DNA from: Ketogulonicigenium robustum
GTDB taxonomy: Bacteria > Pseudomonadota > Alphaproteobacteria > Rhodobacterales > Rhodobacteraceae
Reading direction: 5' to 3'
Assembly: GCF_002117445.1 (NCBI RefSeq)
Contig: NZ_CP019937.1
Location: 2,388,468 to 2,452,467 of the forward strand
Length of the DNA stretch: 64,000 bases
In this document: piece by piece, positions 28,413-38,416 of the stretch
How the letters are laid out: each line of letters opens with the position of its first letter
Position numbering within the stretch: the stretch's first letter is position 1
Made by a program: the position numbers and the translations under genes
Notes under the pieces: model-generated
Told to the model about the DNA's origin: nothing
The model's database searches: none
What the model saw: only the letters and a program-made list of their open reading frames with translations

Positions 28413-28461
28413 CGTAAGTCCTGTGTCAATTACAGGCTTGGTCCAATCGCTCTCGCGCCGA

Positions 28462-28749
28462 TTAGGCGTTGACCGAATCCTTCAGCGCCTTGGCGACGGT
28501 GACCTTGACGGCCTTGTCGGCGGGCTTCTCGTGGCTCTCGTTGGTGCGGGGGTTGCGCACCATGCGGGCCGGGCGCTCGCGGCAATAGAACTTGCCGACG
28601 CCGGGCAGCGTCACGGCGCCGCCTTCGGCGACTTCCTTGGTGATGATCGCGCCGAGGGCGTCGATTGCTGCGGCCGCTGCCTTCTTGTCGGTGCCGGTTG
28701 CTTCGGCAAGGGCGGCGACAAGCTGCGTCTTGGTCATCTGGTTTGCCAT
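28462..28749 (-). CDS. HU-family DNA-binding protein
   Basis: A 95-aa histone-like protein that bends DNA. Start ATG 28749 (MANQMTKTQLVAALAEATGT) follows AGGAGAACGAC. The dimerisation helices, ITKEVAEGGAVTLPGVGKF and the arm region RPARMVRNPRTNE with the conserved Arg-Asn-Pro are visible. The N-terminal helix is Ala-rich, as in many alphaproteobacterial HU proteins. It is monocistronic, ending near a shared terminator. Confidence 0.94.
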   Translation of the reverse strand: MANQMTKTQLVAALAEATGTDKKAAAAAIDALGAIITKEVAEGGAVTLPGVGKFYCRERPARMVRNPRTNESHEKPADKAVKVTVAKALKDSVNA

Positions 28750-28885
28750 GTCGTTCTCCTGTGACTTCGCCACTTCTGATGCGGGGCATTGCCGCGCTTT
28801 GGCCCGCATCAGAAGCACTTTGCCCCGTAGCTGCACTATGAAATGCGGGGCTTTGCAAGCCTTTTTGCGGTTGGTTGACGCAAAT

Positions 28886-30349
28886 TCACAGGAATGCGGT
28901 CTCGTCGAAACTACGTAACTTGCGGCTATGCATCCGTTCCAGCGGCATGTCGCGCAGCAATTCCATCGCGCGGATACCGATCTGCAAGTGTCTGGAAACC
29001 TGCGTTTTATAGAAATCCGACGCCATTCCGGGCAGTTTCAATTCGCCATGCAAGGGTTTGTCGGACACGCACAGTAAGGTGCCGTAAGGGACGCGGAAGC
29101 GGAAGCCGTTTGCTGCAATTGTAGCACTTTCCATATCCAGCGCGACGGCGCGCGATTGCGACAGGCGTTGCACCGGCCCGCGGGGATCCGACAGTTCCCA
29201 GTTGCGGTTGTCGATCGAGGCGATGGTGCCGGTGCGCATGATGCGTTTCAGCTCGTATCCACTCAGGGCGGTGACTTCCTCGACGGCGTGTTCCAGCGCG
29301 ACCTGAATCTCGGCCAGCGCGGGGATCGGCACCCATGGCGGCAGGTCATCGTCCAGCACGTGATCTTCGCGCAGATAGGCGTGGCCCAGCACGAAATCAC
29401 CCAAGGCTTGCGAATTGCGCAGGCCCGCGCAGTGGCCGACCATCACCCACGCATGGGGGCGCAGCACGGCGATGTGGTCAGTCGCTGTCTTGGCGTTCGA
29501 CGGACCAACCCCGATGTTCACCAGCGTGATACCCTGCCCGTTGGCGCGCTTGAGGTGGTAGGTCGGCATCTGCGGCATCTTGGCCAGCGTCGGCAGGGGG
29601 GCGTCGGGGGCCGTAATCTTGATATTACCGGGCCCGACAAAGGATGTATAGCCGCTGGCGGGGTCGGCCAGCATGTGGCGGGCGTGGGCCTCGAATTCCT
29701 CGACATAGAACTGGTAGTTCGTGAACAGCACGAAGTTCTGGAAATGCGCAGGGTTGGTCGCGGTATAATGCGACAGGCGGGCCAGCGAATAGTCGATCCG
29801 CTGCGCGGTGAATGTCGCCAGCGGCGCCGCCCCGTCAGGGTAGCGGAAGGGCAGCCCGTTGGCGATGTCGTCATTCGTGGTGGCCAGATCGGGCACATCA
29901 AAGACGTCGCGCAGGATGAAATCCAGCGCCCCATCTTGCGGGATTGTGACCCCATCATCACCCGCCACCGCAAAGTGCACCGGCATTGGCGTAGACGACA
30001 CGCCAATCGTCACGGGCACCTGATGATTGCGCATCAGAATGTCCAGCTGCTGGGTCAGGTAGTTGCGGTACAGGTCGGGCCGCGTGACGGTGGTGGCATA
30101 GGTGCCGGGTTCGGCCACGTGGCCGAACGATAGCCGTGAGTCTGTGCGGGCATAGCTGGTCGTGGTTACGCGGATTTCGGGGTAATAGGCCCGCACGCGC
30201 CCCGCAGGGCGGCCCTGCGTCAGCGCGTTCAGGAATTCCGTGCGCAAAAAGCCCGTCGCTTCACGGTACAGGTCTTGCAGCCGTTGAACGGCCGCCGCCG
30301 CATCGGTAAACGACTGCGGATCGGTTTCGGGTGGGGACAGAAAGGTCAT
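28886..30349 (-). CDS. amn: AMP nucleosidase
   Basis: Amn (487 aa) splits AMP into adenine and ribose 5-phosphate. The N-terminal domain (residues 1-170) has YYPEIRVTTTSYARTDSRLSFG. The nucleoside phosphorylase-like catalytic domain includes TLVNIGVGPSNAKTATDHIAVLRPHAWVMVGHCAGLR and ALDMESATIAANGFRFRVPYGTLLCVSDKPLHG, with the catalytic Asp in VSDKP. Its ATG overlaps the stop of the adenine deaminase gene by four bases, so adenine released here can be deaminated by the product of the same transcript. Confidence 0.95.
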   Translation of the reverse strand: MTFLSPPETDPQSFTDAAAAVQRLQDLYREATGFLRTEFLNALTQGRPAGRVRAYYPEIRVTTTSYARTDSRLSFGHVAEPGTYATTVTRPDLYRNYLTQQLDILMRNHQVPVTIGVSSTPMPVHFAVAGDDGVTIPQDGALDFILRDVFDVPDLATTNDDIANGLPFRYPDGAAPLATFTAQRIDYSLARLSHYTATNPAHFQNFVLFTNYQFYVEEFEAHARHMLADPASGYTSFVGPGNIKITAPDAPLPTLAKMPQMPTYHLKRANGQGITLVNIGVGPSNAKTATDHIAVLRPHAWVMVGHCAGLRNSQALGDFVLGHAYLREDHVLDDDLPPWVPIPALAEIQVALEHAVEEVTALSGYELKRIMRTGTIASIDNRNWELSDPRGPVQRLSQSRAVALDMESATIAANGFRFRVPYGTLLCVSDKPLHGELKLPGMASDFYKTQVSRHLQIGIRAMELLRDMPLERMHSRKLRSFDETAFL

Positions 30350-32145
30350 GTGTTCACCAACAAATCGGTCACTTCAAAGCGGGTCACGTCGACGATGCCA
30401 AGGTCGGAAATCCGGATCTCGGGGATCACGACCAAGGCCAGCAGCGAGTGCTGCATATAGGCGTTGTTCAGCGTGCAGCCGGTGTCTTGCATGGCCTGCA
30501 TCAACTTTTCGGCCTTGGCGGCGACCTCGGCGGCGGGGCGATCGGACATCAGGCCGGCGATGGGCAGTTCCACGAGGGCGCGCTCTTCGCCCTCGGCCCA
30601 CAACGTGATGCCGCCGCCAACCTCTTGCAGGCGGTTCGCGGCGGCGGCCATCATCTTACGGCAGGTGCCGACCACAATCATGTGGTGGCTGTCATGCGCC
30701 ACTGTCGACGCCAGCGCCATCTTGCCCTGATATCCGAACCCCGAGACAAAGCCGTTCACCACCGTGCCTGTCGCGCGGTGACGTTCGACCAGCGCGATCT
30801 GGGCAACGTCTTGCGCCGCATCGGGCATGACGCGGCCATCGCTCACCTGCAAATCGGCGGTCAGCGCGCGGGTGGGGGCCTGGTTTTCCACCACGCCGAT
30901 GACGCGGGCGGTCGCGGTATTGGCACCCTCGGGGGCGCTGACGGTGAAATCGGTGTAGGTGACGGGGGCCATGTTGACGGTCTGGCGGGCCCGCTGGGGC
31001 CAGTCGTAATGGGGGCAATCGACCAGCAACTTGCCACCCTCGGCCACTTTCACGCCGCGCGCAAAGACCACCTCGATCGGTAGAGTGCGCAGATCTGACG
31101 TCAGGATCATATCGGCGCGCCGGCCGGGCGTGATCGAGCCGACCTCGCGCTCTAGCCCAAAATGGGTGGCGGTGTTGATGGTCGCCATCTGCAGCGCGAC
31201 CAGCGGGTCTGCACCGCAGTCAATCGCGTGGCGCACGGCGCGGTTCATATGCCCGTCATTGACCAGCGTGCCCGAGTGGCAATCGTCGGTGCACAGAATA
31301 AAGCTGCGGGGGTCTAGACCCTTTTCAGTGATCGCGGTGATCTGGCTTTCCACATCATACCACGCGCTGCCGAGGCGCAGCATAGCGCGCATGCCCTGAC
31401 GCACACGGGCGATGGCATCGGATTCGCGCGTGCCTTCGTGGTCGTCGGCAGGGCCGCCCGCGACATAGGCATGGAAGGCGTTGTCCAGCACGGGGCTGGC
31501 AAAGTGGCCGCCGACGGTCTTGCCTGCGTCCATTGTCGCGGCAATCTCGGCCAGCATTTTGGGGTCGGCGTGGGCAACGCCGGGGTAGTTCATCATCTCG
31601 CCCAAGCCTACGATCCCCGGCCAGTTCATCGCCTCGGCGACATCTTCGGGGGTGATCTCGTAGCCGGTGGTCTCTAGCCCCGGGGCCGAGGGGGCACAGC
31701 TGGGCATCTGGGTAAAGATGTTGATCGGCTGCAGCAGCGCCTCGTCATGCATCATCCGCACGCCGTCCAGCCCCAGCACATTCGCGATCTCGTGCGGGTC
31801 GGTGAACATGGTGGTGGTGCCGTGGGGGATAACGGCGGCGGCAAATTCGGCCGGAATCAGCATGCCCGATTCAATGTGCATGTGGCCGTCCAGCAGGCCG
31901 GGGATCAGATAGCGGCCCTGCGCTTCGACCACGGTGGTCGTATCGCCAATGCAGTGGCTGGCATCGGGGCCTACATAGGCAAAGCGGCCGGCCACAACGG
32001 CGACATCCCAGCCTTCCATCACCTCGCGGCTGTGGACGCTGACCACCTTTGCCCCGCGAATGACCACATCGGCATGTGCGCGCCCTGATGCAACATGCAC
32101 CAGTTGTGGCAAAACTTCGGACCAAGGCTTGGGGATCGACATCAT
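30346..32145 (-). CDS. ade: Adenine deaminase
   Basis: A 599-aa amidohydrolase that converts adenine to hypoxanthine and ammonia. The metal-binding GLLDGHMHIESGML lies at about residues 83-96, GTTTMFTDPHEIANVLG follows, and CTDDCHSGTLVNDGHM carries a metal or catalytic Asp. The C-terminal domain (VGTCRKMMAAAANRLQEVGGGITL) is typical of Ade. Tandem ATGs at 32145 and 32142; GGAG is best spaced for the second. It leads a two-gene unit with amn. Confidence 0.95.
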   Translation of the reverse strand: MMSIPKPWSEVLPQLVHVASGRAHADVVIRGAKVVSVHSREVMEGWDVAVVAGRFAYVGPDASHCIGDTTTVVEAQGRYLIPGLLDGHMHIESGMLIPAEFAAAVIPHGTTTMFTDPHEIANVLGLDGVRMMHDEALLQPINIFTQMPSCAPSAPGLETTGYEITPEDVAEAMNWPGIVGLGEMMNYPGVAHADPKMLAEIAATMDAGKTVGGHFASPVLDNAFHAYVAGGPADDHEGTRESDAIARVRQGMRAMLRLGSAWYDVESQITAITEKGLDPRSFILCTDDCHSGTLVNDGHMNRAVRHAIDCGADPLVALQMATINTATHFGLEREVGSITPGRRADMILTSDLRTLPIEVVFARGVKVAEGGKLLVDCPHYDWPQRARQTVNMAPVTYTDFTVSAPEGANTATARVIGVVENQAPTRALTADLQVSDGRVMPDAAQDVAQIALVERHRATGTVVNGFVSGFGYQGKMALASTVAHDSHHMIVVGTCRKMMAAAANRLQEVGGGITLWAEGEERALVELPIAGLMSDRPAAEVAAKAEKLMQAMQDTGCTLNNAYMQHSLLALVVIPEIRISDLGIVDVTRFEVTDLLVNT

Positions 32146-32268
32146 ATGCTCCGCTTCGAATCTTTGCCGCAGTTGACCCCTGATTGCCCGCTTTGACTAG
32201 CCCCCGCAGCCTTGCATGCGGGGGCTTTGGCGCATAATTCGGGGCATCCCTTGCGACACGAGGCCACC

Positions 32269-32931
32269 TTGGACGATATTCCCGCCCCACCGGCGTATGA
32301 TCCCCCGCAAGACCCGCTGGTGATCCTGCATCAGGACCACGAAATCGTTGTGCTCGATAAACCGTCGGGGCTGCTGTCGGTGCCGGGCAAGGGCGAGCAT
32401 TTGGCCGACTGCCTTTTGGCGCGCGTGCAGCGCGTGTTTCCGACGGCGCTGCTGGTGCACCGGCTGGATCGCGATACGTCCGGCGTGATGGTCTTTGCCC
32501 TGACCCCCCATGCGCAACGCCATATCGGGCTGCAATTCGAGCACCGCCAGACCAAGAAAATCTACGTCGCGCGCGTTTGGGGCGAGATGACCGAGACCGA
32601 GGGTCACATCGACCTGCCGCTGATCGTCGACTGGCCGAACCGTCCGCTGCAAATGGTCGACCACGAAAACGGCCGCGCGGCGCAAACCGATTGGAAGCTG
32701 GTCAAAAAGGGCGGCGGCGAAAGTCGCGTGCGCCTGATGCCGAAAACCGGCCGGTCGCACCAGCTGCGTGTTCATATGCGCGAGATCGGCCATGTCATCT
32801 TGGGCGATCCGTTCTATGCGACCGGCCCCGCGCGTGACTACCCGCGCCTGATGTTACATTCGGAAACGCTGCAACTGCGCCACCCCGATGGTGGGCGAAC
32901 CATGCGGTTCACCGCAAAAGCGCCGTTCTGA
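32269..32931 (+). CDS. rluA: RluA-type pseudouridine synthase
   Basis: A 220-aa enzyme making pseudouridine in 23S rRNA and in tRNA position 32 if it matches E. coli RluA in specificity. The catalytic motif HRLDRDTSG holds Asp67; VVLDKPSGLLSVPGKG and KTGRSHQLRVHMREIGH are the other family blocks. The length equals RluA. I chose TTG 32269 (LDDIPAPPAYDPP) because GAGG is six bases upstream; there is no ATG before residue 80. It ends at a strong terminator facing dnaJ. Confidence 0.9.
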   Translation: MDDIPAPPAYDPPQDPLVILHQDHEIVVLDKPSGLLSVPGKGEHLADCLLARVQRVFPTALLVHRLDRDTSGVMVFALTPHAQRHIGLQFEHRQTKKIYVARVWGEMTETEGHIDLPLIVDWPNRPLQMVDHENGRAAQTDWKLVKKGGGESRVRLMPKTGRSHQLRVHMREIGHVILGDPFYATGPARDYPRLMLHSETLQLRHPDGGRTMRFTAKAPF

Positions 32932-32940
32932 AGCAAAAGA

Positions 32941-32964
32941 AAAGGCGCCCGAGGGCGCCTTTTT
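32941..32964. terminator. Bidirectional terminator between rluA and dnaJ
   Basis: AAAGGCGCCC / GGGCGCCTTT makes a ten-base stem with a two- to four-base loop, followed by TTTTT. The T-run overlaps the dnaJ stop codon on the other strand, so both genes end in the same hairpin. Confidence 0.88.
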
Positions 32965-34120
32965 AGCCTTTCATGCTGTCCCAGAAATTCTTCACCGCCT
33001 TGAAGAAATTGGAACTTTCCGGGTTGTTGCGCGCTTCGCCCAGTTTTTCGAATTCGCGCAGCAGATCTTTTTGCTTGGCCGACAGGTTGACTGGCGTTTC
33101 TACAGCCAGTTCGATGAACATATCGCCCATCTCTTTGCTGCGCAGGGCTGGCATGCCCTTGCCGCGCAGGCGCATCTGGCGCCCGTTCTGGCTGCCCTCG
33201 GGGATCTTCACCCGCGACTTGCCGCCATCAATGGTCGGCACCTCGATATCGCCGCCCAAAGCTGCCGTCGCCATCGATACCGGCACGTGGCAGTGCAGGT
33301 GCACCCCGTCGCGCAGGAACAGCTCGTGCTCGCGCACCTCGATGAAGATGAACAGATCACCCGCAGGGCCGCCGCGCAGGCCAGCCTCGCCCTCGCCGGA
33401 CAGGCGAATGCGGGTGCCTGTTTCGACGCCGGCGGGGATGTTCACCGACAGCTGTTTTTCTTTCTCGACGCGGCCCGCGCCGTGGCAGATCGTGCAGGGG
33501 TTTTTGATGATCTGACCCAAGCCGTTACAGGTCGGGCAGGCGCGCTCGACCGTGAAGAAGCCTTGCTGTGCGCGCACCTTGCCCATGCCGCCACAGGTGG
33601 GGCAGGTGACAGGCTCGGACCCGTCCTCGGACCCGGTGCCGTGGCAGTGGTTGCACGACACCGATGTGGGCACGGTGATCGTCTTTTGCGCGCCCAGATA
33701 GGCCTCGCCCAGCGTGATGCGCATGTTATAGCGCAGGTCGGCCCCGCGCTGCGCGCGCTGACGCCCGCCGCCGCCGCCCGAACGTCCGCCAAAGTCGCCG
33801 AACAGGTCTTCAAAAATATCGGAAAAGGCCCCAAAGCCGCCACCGCCGCCGCCATTGCCGCGGAAGCCGCCCCCACCGCCGCCGCCCATGCCGCCTTCAA
33901 AGGCTGCGTGGCCATAACGATCGTAGGCCGCTTTCTTGTCTTCGTCCTTCAGGACTTCATAGGCTTCGTTGGCTTCCTTGAACTGCTCCTCGGCGGCCGG
34001 ATTGTCTTTGTTCCGGTCGGGGTGCAATTCCTTGGCCTTCGCGCGGTAGGCCTTTTTGATCTCATCGGCGCTGGCCCCGCGGGAAATGCCCAGCACCTCG
34101 TAATAATCACGTTTTGCCAT
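32963..34120 (-). CDS. dnaJ: Chaperone DnaJ
   Basis: DnaJ (385 aa) delivers unfolded clients to DnaK and stimulates its ATPase. The J domain has the HPD motif ([11 protein letters not shown], near residue 33), followed by a long Gly/Phe region ([20 protein letters not shown]). Four CxxCxGxG zinc motifs ([32 protein letters not shown]) and the two C-terminal client-binding domains complete a type I DnaJ. It follows dnaK by 67 bases across a hairpin. Confidence 0.98.
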   Translation of the reverse strand: MAKRDYYEVLGISRGASADEIKKAYRAKAKELHPDRNKDNPAAEEQFKEANEAYEVLKDEDKKAAYDRYGHAAFEGGMGGGGGGGFRGNGGGGGGFGAFSDIFEDLFGDFGGRSGGGGGRQRAQRGADLRYNMRITLGEAYLGAQKTITVPTSVSCNHCHGTGSEDGSEPVTCPTCGGMGKVRAQQGFFTVERACPTCNGLGQIIKNPCTICHGAGRVEKEKQLSVNIPAGVETGTRIRLSGEGEAGLRGGPAGDLFIFIEVREHELFLRDGVHLHCHVPVSMATAALGGDIEVPTIDGGKSRVKIPEGSQNGRQMRLRGKGMPALRSKEMGDMFIELAVETPVNLSAKQKDLLREFEKLGEARNNPESSNFFKAVKNFWDSMKG

Positions 34121-34147
34121 CGGCTCTCACTCTTCAAGGCAAAAGGA

Positions 34148-34172
34148 GGGCCGGCACTGAGGCCGGCCCCTT
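34148..34172 (-). terminator. Intercistronic hairpin between dnaK and dnaJ
   Basis: GGGGCCGGCC and GGCCGGCCC-type arms (34162-34170 and 34148-34155) form a strong stem, followed on the minus strand by TCCTTTT. It lies after dnaK and could reduce read-through into dnaJ, giving more DnaK than DnaJ. Confidence 0.65.
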
Positions 34173-34187
34173 GATCGCGGTCGCTGA

Positions 34188-36098
34188 TCAGCGGCGCGGG
34201 TTTTCGCCCAGATCCTCGAAATCGGCATCGAGGATGTCGTCGTCACCCTTCTCGCTGCCGCCCTTGCTGGGGGCCTCGCCATCGGCCTCGGCTTGCTGCG
34301 ACTTGTAGATCGCCTCGCCCAAGCGCATCGAGGCGTCGGTCACGTTCTGGATGCCAGCGCGGATCTTGTCGACGTTCTCGTTTTCCAGCTCGTCGCGCAG
34401 GGCGGCGATGGCCAGTTCGATCGCTTCGATGGTCGAGGGATCGACCTTGCTGCCGTGGTCGGCAATCGACTTCTCGGTCGCGTGGACAAGGCTTTCACCT
34501 TGGTTTTTCACTTCCACCAATTCGCGGCGGGCCTTATCGGCATCCGCGTTGGCTTCGGCGTCCTTGATCATCTGTTCGATGTCAGCATCCGACAACCCGC
34601 CCGAAGCTTGGATCGTGATGCGGTGCTCTTTGCCGGTGCCCTTGTCCTTGGCCGAAACCGACACGATGCCGTTAGCGTCGATGTCGAAGGTCACCTCGAT
34701 CTGGGGCATACCGCGCGGGGCCGGCGGAATGTTTTCCAGGTTGAACTGGCCTAGCATCTTGTTGTCGGCCGCCATTTCACGCTCGCCTTGGAAGACGCGG
34801 ATGGTCACGGCATTCTGGTTGTCTTCTGCGGTCGAGAAGACTTGGCTCTTCTTGGTCGGGATCGTCGTGTTACGGTCGATCAGACGGGTGAAGACGCCGC
34901 CCAGCGTTTCGATACCCAGCGACAGCGGGGTCACGTCCAGCAGAACCACGTCTTTGACGTCGCCTTGCAGAACGCCGGCTTGAATAGCAGCACCCAGCGC
35001 CACGACTTCGTCGGGGTTCACACCCTTGTGGGGCTCTTTACCGAAGAAGGCGGTGACGGCTTCGACGACTTTGGGCATGCGGGTCATGCCGCCGACCAGA
35101 ACGATCTCGTCGATGTCACCCTTGGATACGCCAGCGTCTTTCAGGGCGTCGGCACAGGGCTTCAGCGACTTCTTGATCAGGTCTTCCACAAGGCTTTCCA
35201 GCTTCGAGCGGGTCAGCTTGACAACCAAGTGCAGCGGCTGGCCGTTCGAACCCATCGAGATGAACGGCTGGTTGATTTCGGTTTGTTGGGCCGAGGACAG
35301 CTCGATCTTGGCCTTTTCAGCGGCCTCCTTCAGGCGCTGCAGGGCCATCTTGTCCTTGGTCAGGTCGACGCCGTTCTCTTTCTTGAACTCTTCCGCCAAG
35401 AACTGAACGATGCGCATGTCAAAGTCTTCGCCGCCGAGGAATGTGTCCCCGTTGGTCGATTTTACTTCGAACAGGCCGTCGTCGATTTCCAGAATGGTGA
35501 CGTCGAACGTACCGCCGCCCAAGTCGTATACGGCGATGGTCTTGGTGCCCGATTTATCAAGGCCGTAGGCCAGCGCAGCGGCGGTCGGCTCGTTGATGAT
35601 GCGCAGCACTTCCAGACCGGCGATCTTGCCGGCGTCTTTGGTCGCTTGGCGTTGGGCGTCGTTGAAATAGGCGGGCACGGTGATGACAGCCTGCGTGACG
35701 CTTTCGCCCAAGTAATTCTCGGCGGTTTCTTTCATCTTTTGCAGGATGATGGCCGAAACCTGCGCGGGCGAGAATTTCTCGCCGCGAACTTCAACCCACG
35801 CATCGCCGTTGCCGCCGTTCACGATGGCATAGGGCACGAGGTTCTTGTCTTTGGTCACTTCCGCATCGTCAACGCGGCGGCCGATCAGGCGCTTGACGGC
35901 AAAGACGGTATTTTCGGGGTTGGTGACGGCTTGGCGCTTGGCTGCTTGCCCTACCAGTCGTTCACTCTCGGTGAAGCCGACGATCGAGGGCGTGGTGCGC
36001 GCGCCTTCGGCATTTTCGATCACACGGGGTTGCGAACCATCCATGATGGCGACGCAGCTGTTCGTGGTGCCAAGGTCGATGCCAATAACTTTCGACAT
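34188..36098 (-). CDS. dnaK: Chaperone DnaK
   Basis: The Hsp70 chaperone (636 aa). Visible are the N-terminal [17 protein letters not shown], the ATPase motifs [16 protein letters not shown] and [19 protein letters not shown], the [16 protein letters not shown] block, the linker and substrate-binding domain ([17 protein letters not shown]), and the acidic tail [19 protein letters not shown] sigma-32-like promoter lies 113-143 bases upstream. Confidence 0.99.
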   Translation of the reverse strand: MSKVIGIDLGTTNSCVAIMDGSQPRVIENAEGARTTPSIVGFTESERLVGQAAKRQAVTNPENTVFAVKRLIGRRVDDAEVTKDKNLVPYAIVNGGNGDAWVEVRGEKFSPAQVSAIILQKMKETAENYLGESVTQAVITVPAYFNDAQRQATKDAGKIAGLEVLRIINEPTAAALAYGLDKSGTKTIAVYDLGGGTFDVTILEIDDGLFEVKSTNGDTFLGGEDFDMRIVQFLAEEFKKENGVDLTKDKMALQRLKEAAEKAKIELSSAQQTEINQPFISMGSNGQPLHLVVKLTRSKLESLVEDLIKKSLKPCADALKDAGVSKGDIDEIVLVGGMTRMPKVVEAVTAFFGKEPHKGVNPDEVVALGAAIQAGVLQGDVKDVVLLDVTPLSLGIETLGGVFTRLIDRNTTIPTKKSQVFSTAEDNQNAVTIRVFQGEREMAADNKMLGQFNLENIPPAPRGMPQIEVTFDIDANGIVSVSAKDKGTGKEHRITIQASGGLSDADIEQMIKDAEANADADKARRELVEVKNQGESLVHATEKSIADHGSKVDPSTIEAIELAIAALRDELENENVDKIRAGIQNVTDASMRLGEAIYKSQQAEADGEAPSKGGSEKGDDDILDADFEDLGENPRR

Positions 36099-36210
36099 GT
36101 TTCAAATCCCTTTCCAACAGGCGGTTTGAGCGGCCCGGGCCCCAAAGGCACCCCGGCCGGACGTATCATTTACGGCTTTCGGGGCGATGCGCCCCATGCC
36201 GGATCACGGG

Positions 36211-36241
36211 CTATATAGGCAGGGGCAACGCGCCCTGCAAC
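36211..36241 (-). promoter_or_regulatory. Sigma-32 (RpoH)-like heat-shock promoter of dnaK
   Basis: On the minus strand GTTG (-35) is followed after 18 bases by CCTATATAG (-10), close to the alphaproteobacterial RpoH consensus CTTG-N17/18-CYTATNTNNG. It predicts a dnaK leader of about 105 bases. Within that leader, GGGGCGCATCGCCCC can fold into a hairpin. Confidence 0.7.
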
Positions 36242-36292
36242 ATGCCGCCCCCGTGACTTGATGCTGTTTTTTGCCGAACCCAAAGCATTTGC

Positions 36293-37099
36293 CTAAAGGC
36301 CCAGCACATCCATCATGTCATAGGCGCCCGGCGCCTTGTCCTGCCCCCACAACACGGCCTTCAGCGCGCCGCGCGCGAAAATGGCGCGGTCGGTTGCCAT
36401 ATGGCGCAGCACGATCCGCTCGCCATTGGCGGCAAAGATCACGTCATGTTCGCCCACGATGTCGCCGCCGCGCACGGACGAAAAGCCGATATGGCCGCGC
36501 TCGCGCGCGCCGGTAATGCCGTCGCGGCCACGGTCGGATACGGTGTCCAGATCCACACCGCGCCCTGTGGCGGCGGCCTCGCCCAGCATCAGGGCCGTGC
36601 CCGAGGGGGCGTCGACCTTGTTGCGGTGGTGGGCCTCGACGATCTCGATGTCGAAATCGGCGTCCAGCACTTCGGCCACCTTTTGCGTCAGGCGCACCAG
36701 CAGGTTCACGCCCAAGCTGGTGTTGCCCGCACGGATGGCGACGCAGTGGCGCGTGGCGGCCTGCAGCTTGGCGATGTCCTCGGCCTCGAACCCGGTCGTG
36801 CCGATCATGTGGACGGCGCGGGCCTGCGCGGCCAGTTCGGCATAGCCCACGCTGGCGGCGGGGGTGGTGAAATCCAACACGCCCTGCGCGGCGGCAAATG
36901 CGCCGACCGCATCATCGGTGACCAGCGTGCCGATGGGTTGCCCGCCCAGCATCACGCCGACATCCTGCCCGGCCCAAGCGTTCCCCGGGCGCACCAAAGC
37001 CGCCGCCAGACGGCACTTGTCCGAGGCCAGAACCTCGCGCAGCAGCATCTGCCCCATGCGGCCCGACGCCCCCGTGACCACGATCCCCGGCAATTCCAT
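36293..37099 (-). CDS. dapB: 4-Hydroxy-tetrahydrodipicolinate reductase
   Basis: DapB (268 aa) makes tetrahydrodipicolinate for lysine and diaminopimelate. [16 protein letters not shown] (residues 8-23) binds NAD(P)[18 protein letters not shown] and the substrate motif [20 protein letters not shown] with the catalytic His are present, as is [21 protein letters not shown]. Start ATG 37099 was chosen over an upstream frame that lacks family sequence. It is divergent from rbfA. Confidence 0.97.
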   Translation of the reverse strand: MELPGIVVTGASGRMGQMLLREVLASDKCRLAAALVRPGNAWAGQDVGVMLGGQPIGTLVTDDAVGAFAAAQGVLDFTTPAASVGYAELAAQARAVHMIGTTGFEAEDIAKLQAATRHCVAIRAGNTSLGVNLLVRLTQKVAEVLDADFDIEIVEAHHRNKVDAPSGTALMLGEAAATGRGVDLDTVSDRGRDGITGARERGHIGFSSVRGGDIVGEHDVIFAANGERIVLRHMATDRAIFARGALKAVLWGQDKAPGAYDMMDVLGL

Positions 37100-37202
37100 C
37101 TTTGCGCCCCTTGTTTGGCAAAATCGCGCAACTTTAGGCGAGGGCGGGCGGGAAGGTAAAGGTGCGCTTGGCAATCGCGCGCCAAGGCCTTATTTGAAAG
37201 GT

Positions 37203-37628
37203 ATGAGCAAGAACCGTTCCTCCTCCGCCGATCACGGGTTTTCGGGCCCCTCGCAACGCCAGCTGCGCGTGGGCGAGCTGATCCGTCGCACCCTTTCCAG
37301 CATTTTGCAGCGCGGCGACGTGCACGACCCCGACCTGCAACGCGCCTCGATCACCGTGGGCGAGGTGCGCACATCGCCCGACCTCAAGGTCGCGACGGCC
37401 TATGTGCTGCCGCTGGGCGGCGGCAATGCCGAGGCGGTGCTGGCCGCCCTGCGCCGCAACAAAGGCGAGATCCGCCATATGATCGGCCATGGCATGACGC
37501 TGAAATTCGTGCCCGACCTGCGCTTTGAAATCGACCGCACGTTCGACCGCATGGACGAGACGCGCCGCCTGTTCGACGACGAACACGTCCGCCGCGATCT
37601 GGACGCAGCCGAGCCGCAGGACGACTGA
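37203..37628 (+). CDS. rbfA: 30S ribosome-binding factor A
   Basis: RbfA (141 aa) helps 30S subunit maturation by binding the 16S 5' region. The KH-like fold is recognisable from [51 protein letters not shown] and [20 protein letters not shown]. It opens the rbfA-truB-rpsO-pnp block and touches the next gene (stop TGA shares bases with the following ATG). Confidence 0.96.
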   Translation: MSKNRSSSADHGFSGPSQRQLRVGELIRRTLSSILQRGDVHDPDLQRASITVGEVRTSPDLKVATAYVLPLGGGNAEAVLAALRRNKGEIRHMIGHGMTLKFVPDLRFEIDRTFDRMDETRRLFDDEHVRRDLDAAEPQDD

Positions 37629-38383
37629 TGCTGCGCTGGCTGGCCTTCCTGTTTGGCCTGTGGGCCGCGCCGGTGGCCGCCGCCAACTGCCGTGAAATGG
37701 CGTTCGACGGGGCGGATTACACGATCTGCACCGTCGATTTGCAGGCGGATGATCTGCGTCTGTTCCTGAATGACGACAGCGGCAAGCCGATCGGACAGTT
37801 TACGACGTTGGAACGCGCCGTCGGGCCGCTGGCCTTTGCGATGAACGCGGGGATGTATCATCCTGATCGTCGCCCTGTGGGTCTTTTTATCGAAAATGGT
37901 GTTGAGAAAGCGCGTCTGGTGACCGCCGCGGGCCCCGGTAATTTCGGCATGCTGCCCAACGGCGTGTTCTGTATTGAGGATGGCCGCGCGCAGGTGCTGG
38001 AAACCCTGCGCTATGCGGCCAACCCGCCTGCCTGCCGTTTTGCCACGCAATCAGGCCCGATGCTGGTGATTGATGGCGCACTGCATCCGCGCTTTCTGCC
38101 TGACAGCACGTCGCGCAACATTCGCAACGGGGTTGGGACGACCGACGACGGGCGCACAGCTTATTTTGCCATTTCCCGTCAGCCTGTGACATTCCACGCC
38201 TTTGGCCGCCTGTTCCGCGATGGGTTGGGCGTCAAACAGGCACTGTATCTGGACGGGCGGATCTCGCGCCTGTGGGCGCCCGAGATCGGTCGCCGTGATG
38301 GTGGGCTGCAATTGGGGCCGATTGTGGCGGTTGTGGGCGATCAACCCGCAGCTCAGGTTGACCAACCCGTCAGTGGGCGCTAA
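37628..38383 (+). CDS. Phosphodiester glycosidase-family (NAGPA/DUF2233) protein
   Basis: A 251-aa secreted protein with signal peptide ([21 protein letters not shown]). The NAGPA-type phosphodiester glycosidase fold is suggested by LAFAMNAGMYHPDRRPVGLFIENG, a QSGPMLVIDG motif, RNIRNGVGTTDDGRTAYFAIS and the C-terminal ALYLDGRISRLWAPE. In this family such blocks surround the active site. It lies between rbfA and truB, so it is likely co-transcribed with translation genes, though its role is probably in envelope glycan or teichoic-type cleavage. The substrate is unknown. Confidence 0.86.
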   Translation: MLRWLAFLFGLWAAPVAAANCREMAFDGADYTICTVDLQADDLRLFLNDDSGKPIGQFTTLERAVGPLAFAMNAGMYHPDRRPVGLFIENGVEKARLVTAAGPGNFGMLPNGVFCIEDGRAQVLETLRYAANPPACRFATQSGPMLVIDGALHPRFLPDSTSRNIRNGVGTTDDGRTAYFAISRQPVTFHAFGRLFRDGLGVKQALYLDGRISRLWAPEIGRRDGGLQLGPIVAVVGDQPAAQVDQPVSGR

Positions 38384-38416
38384 GCGCGGGCCTTAATTTC
38401 AAAGCAGGGGCGTTTC

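Noticed and set aside
34788..36218. Open frame of 476 codons antisense to dnaK
   Set aside because: Classic antisense frame of dnaK known to arise from codon bias.
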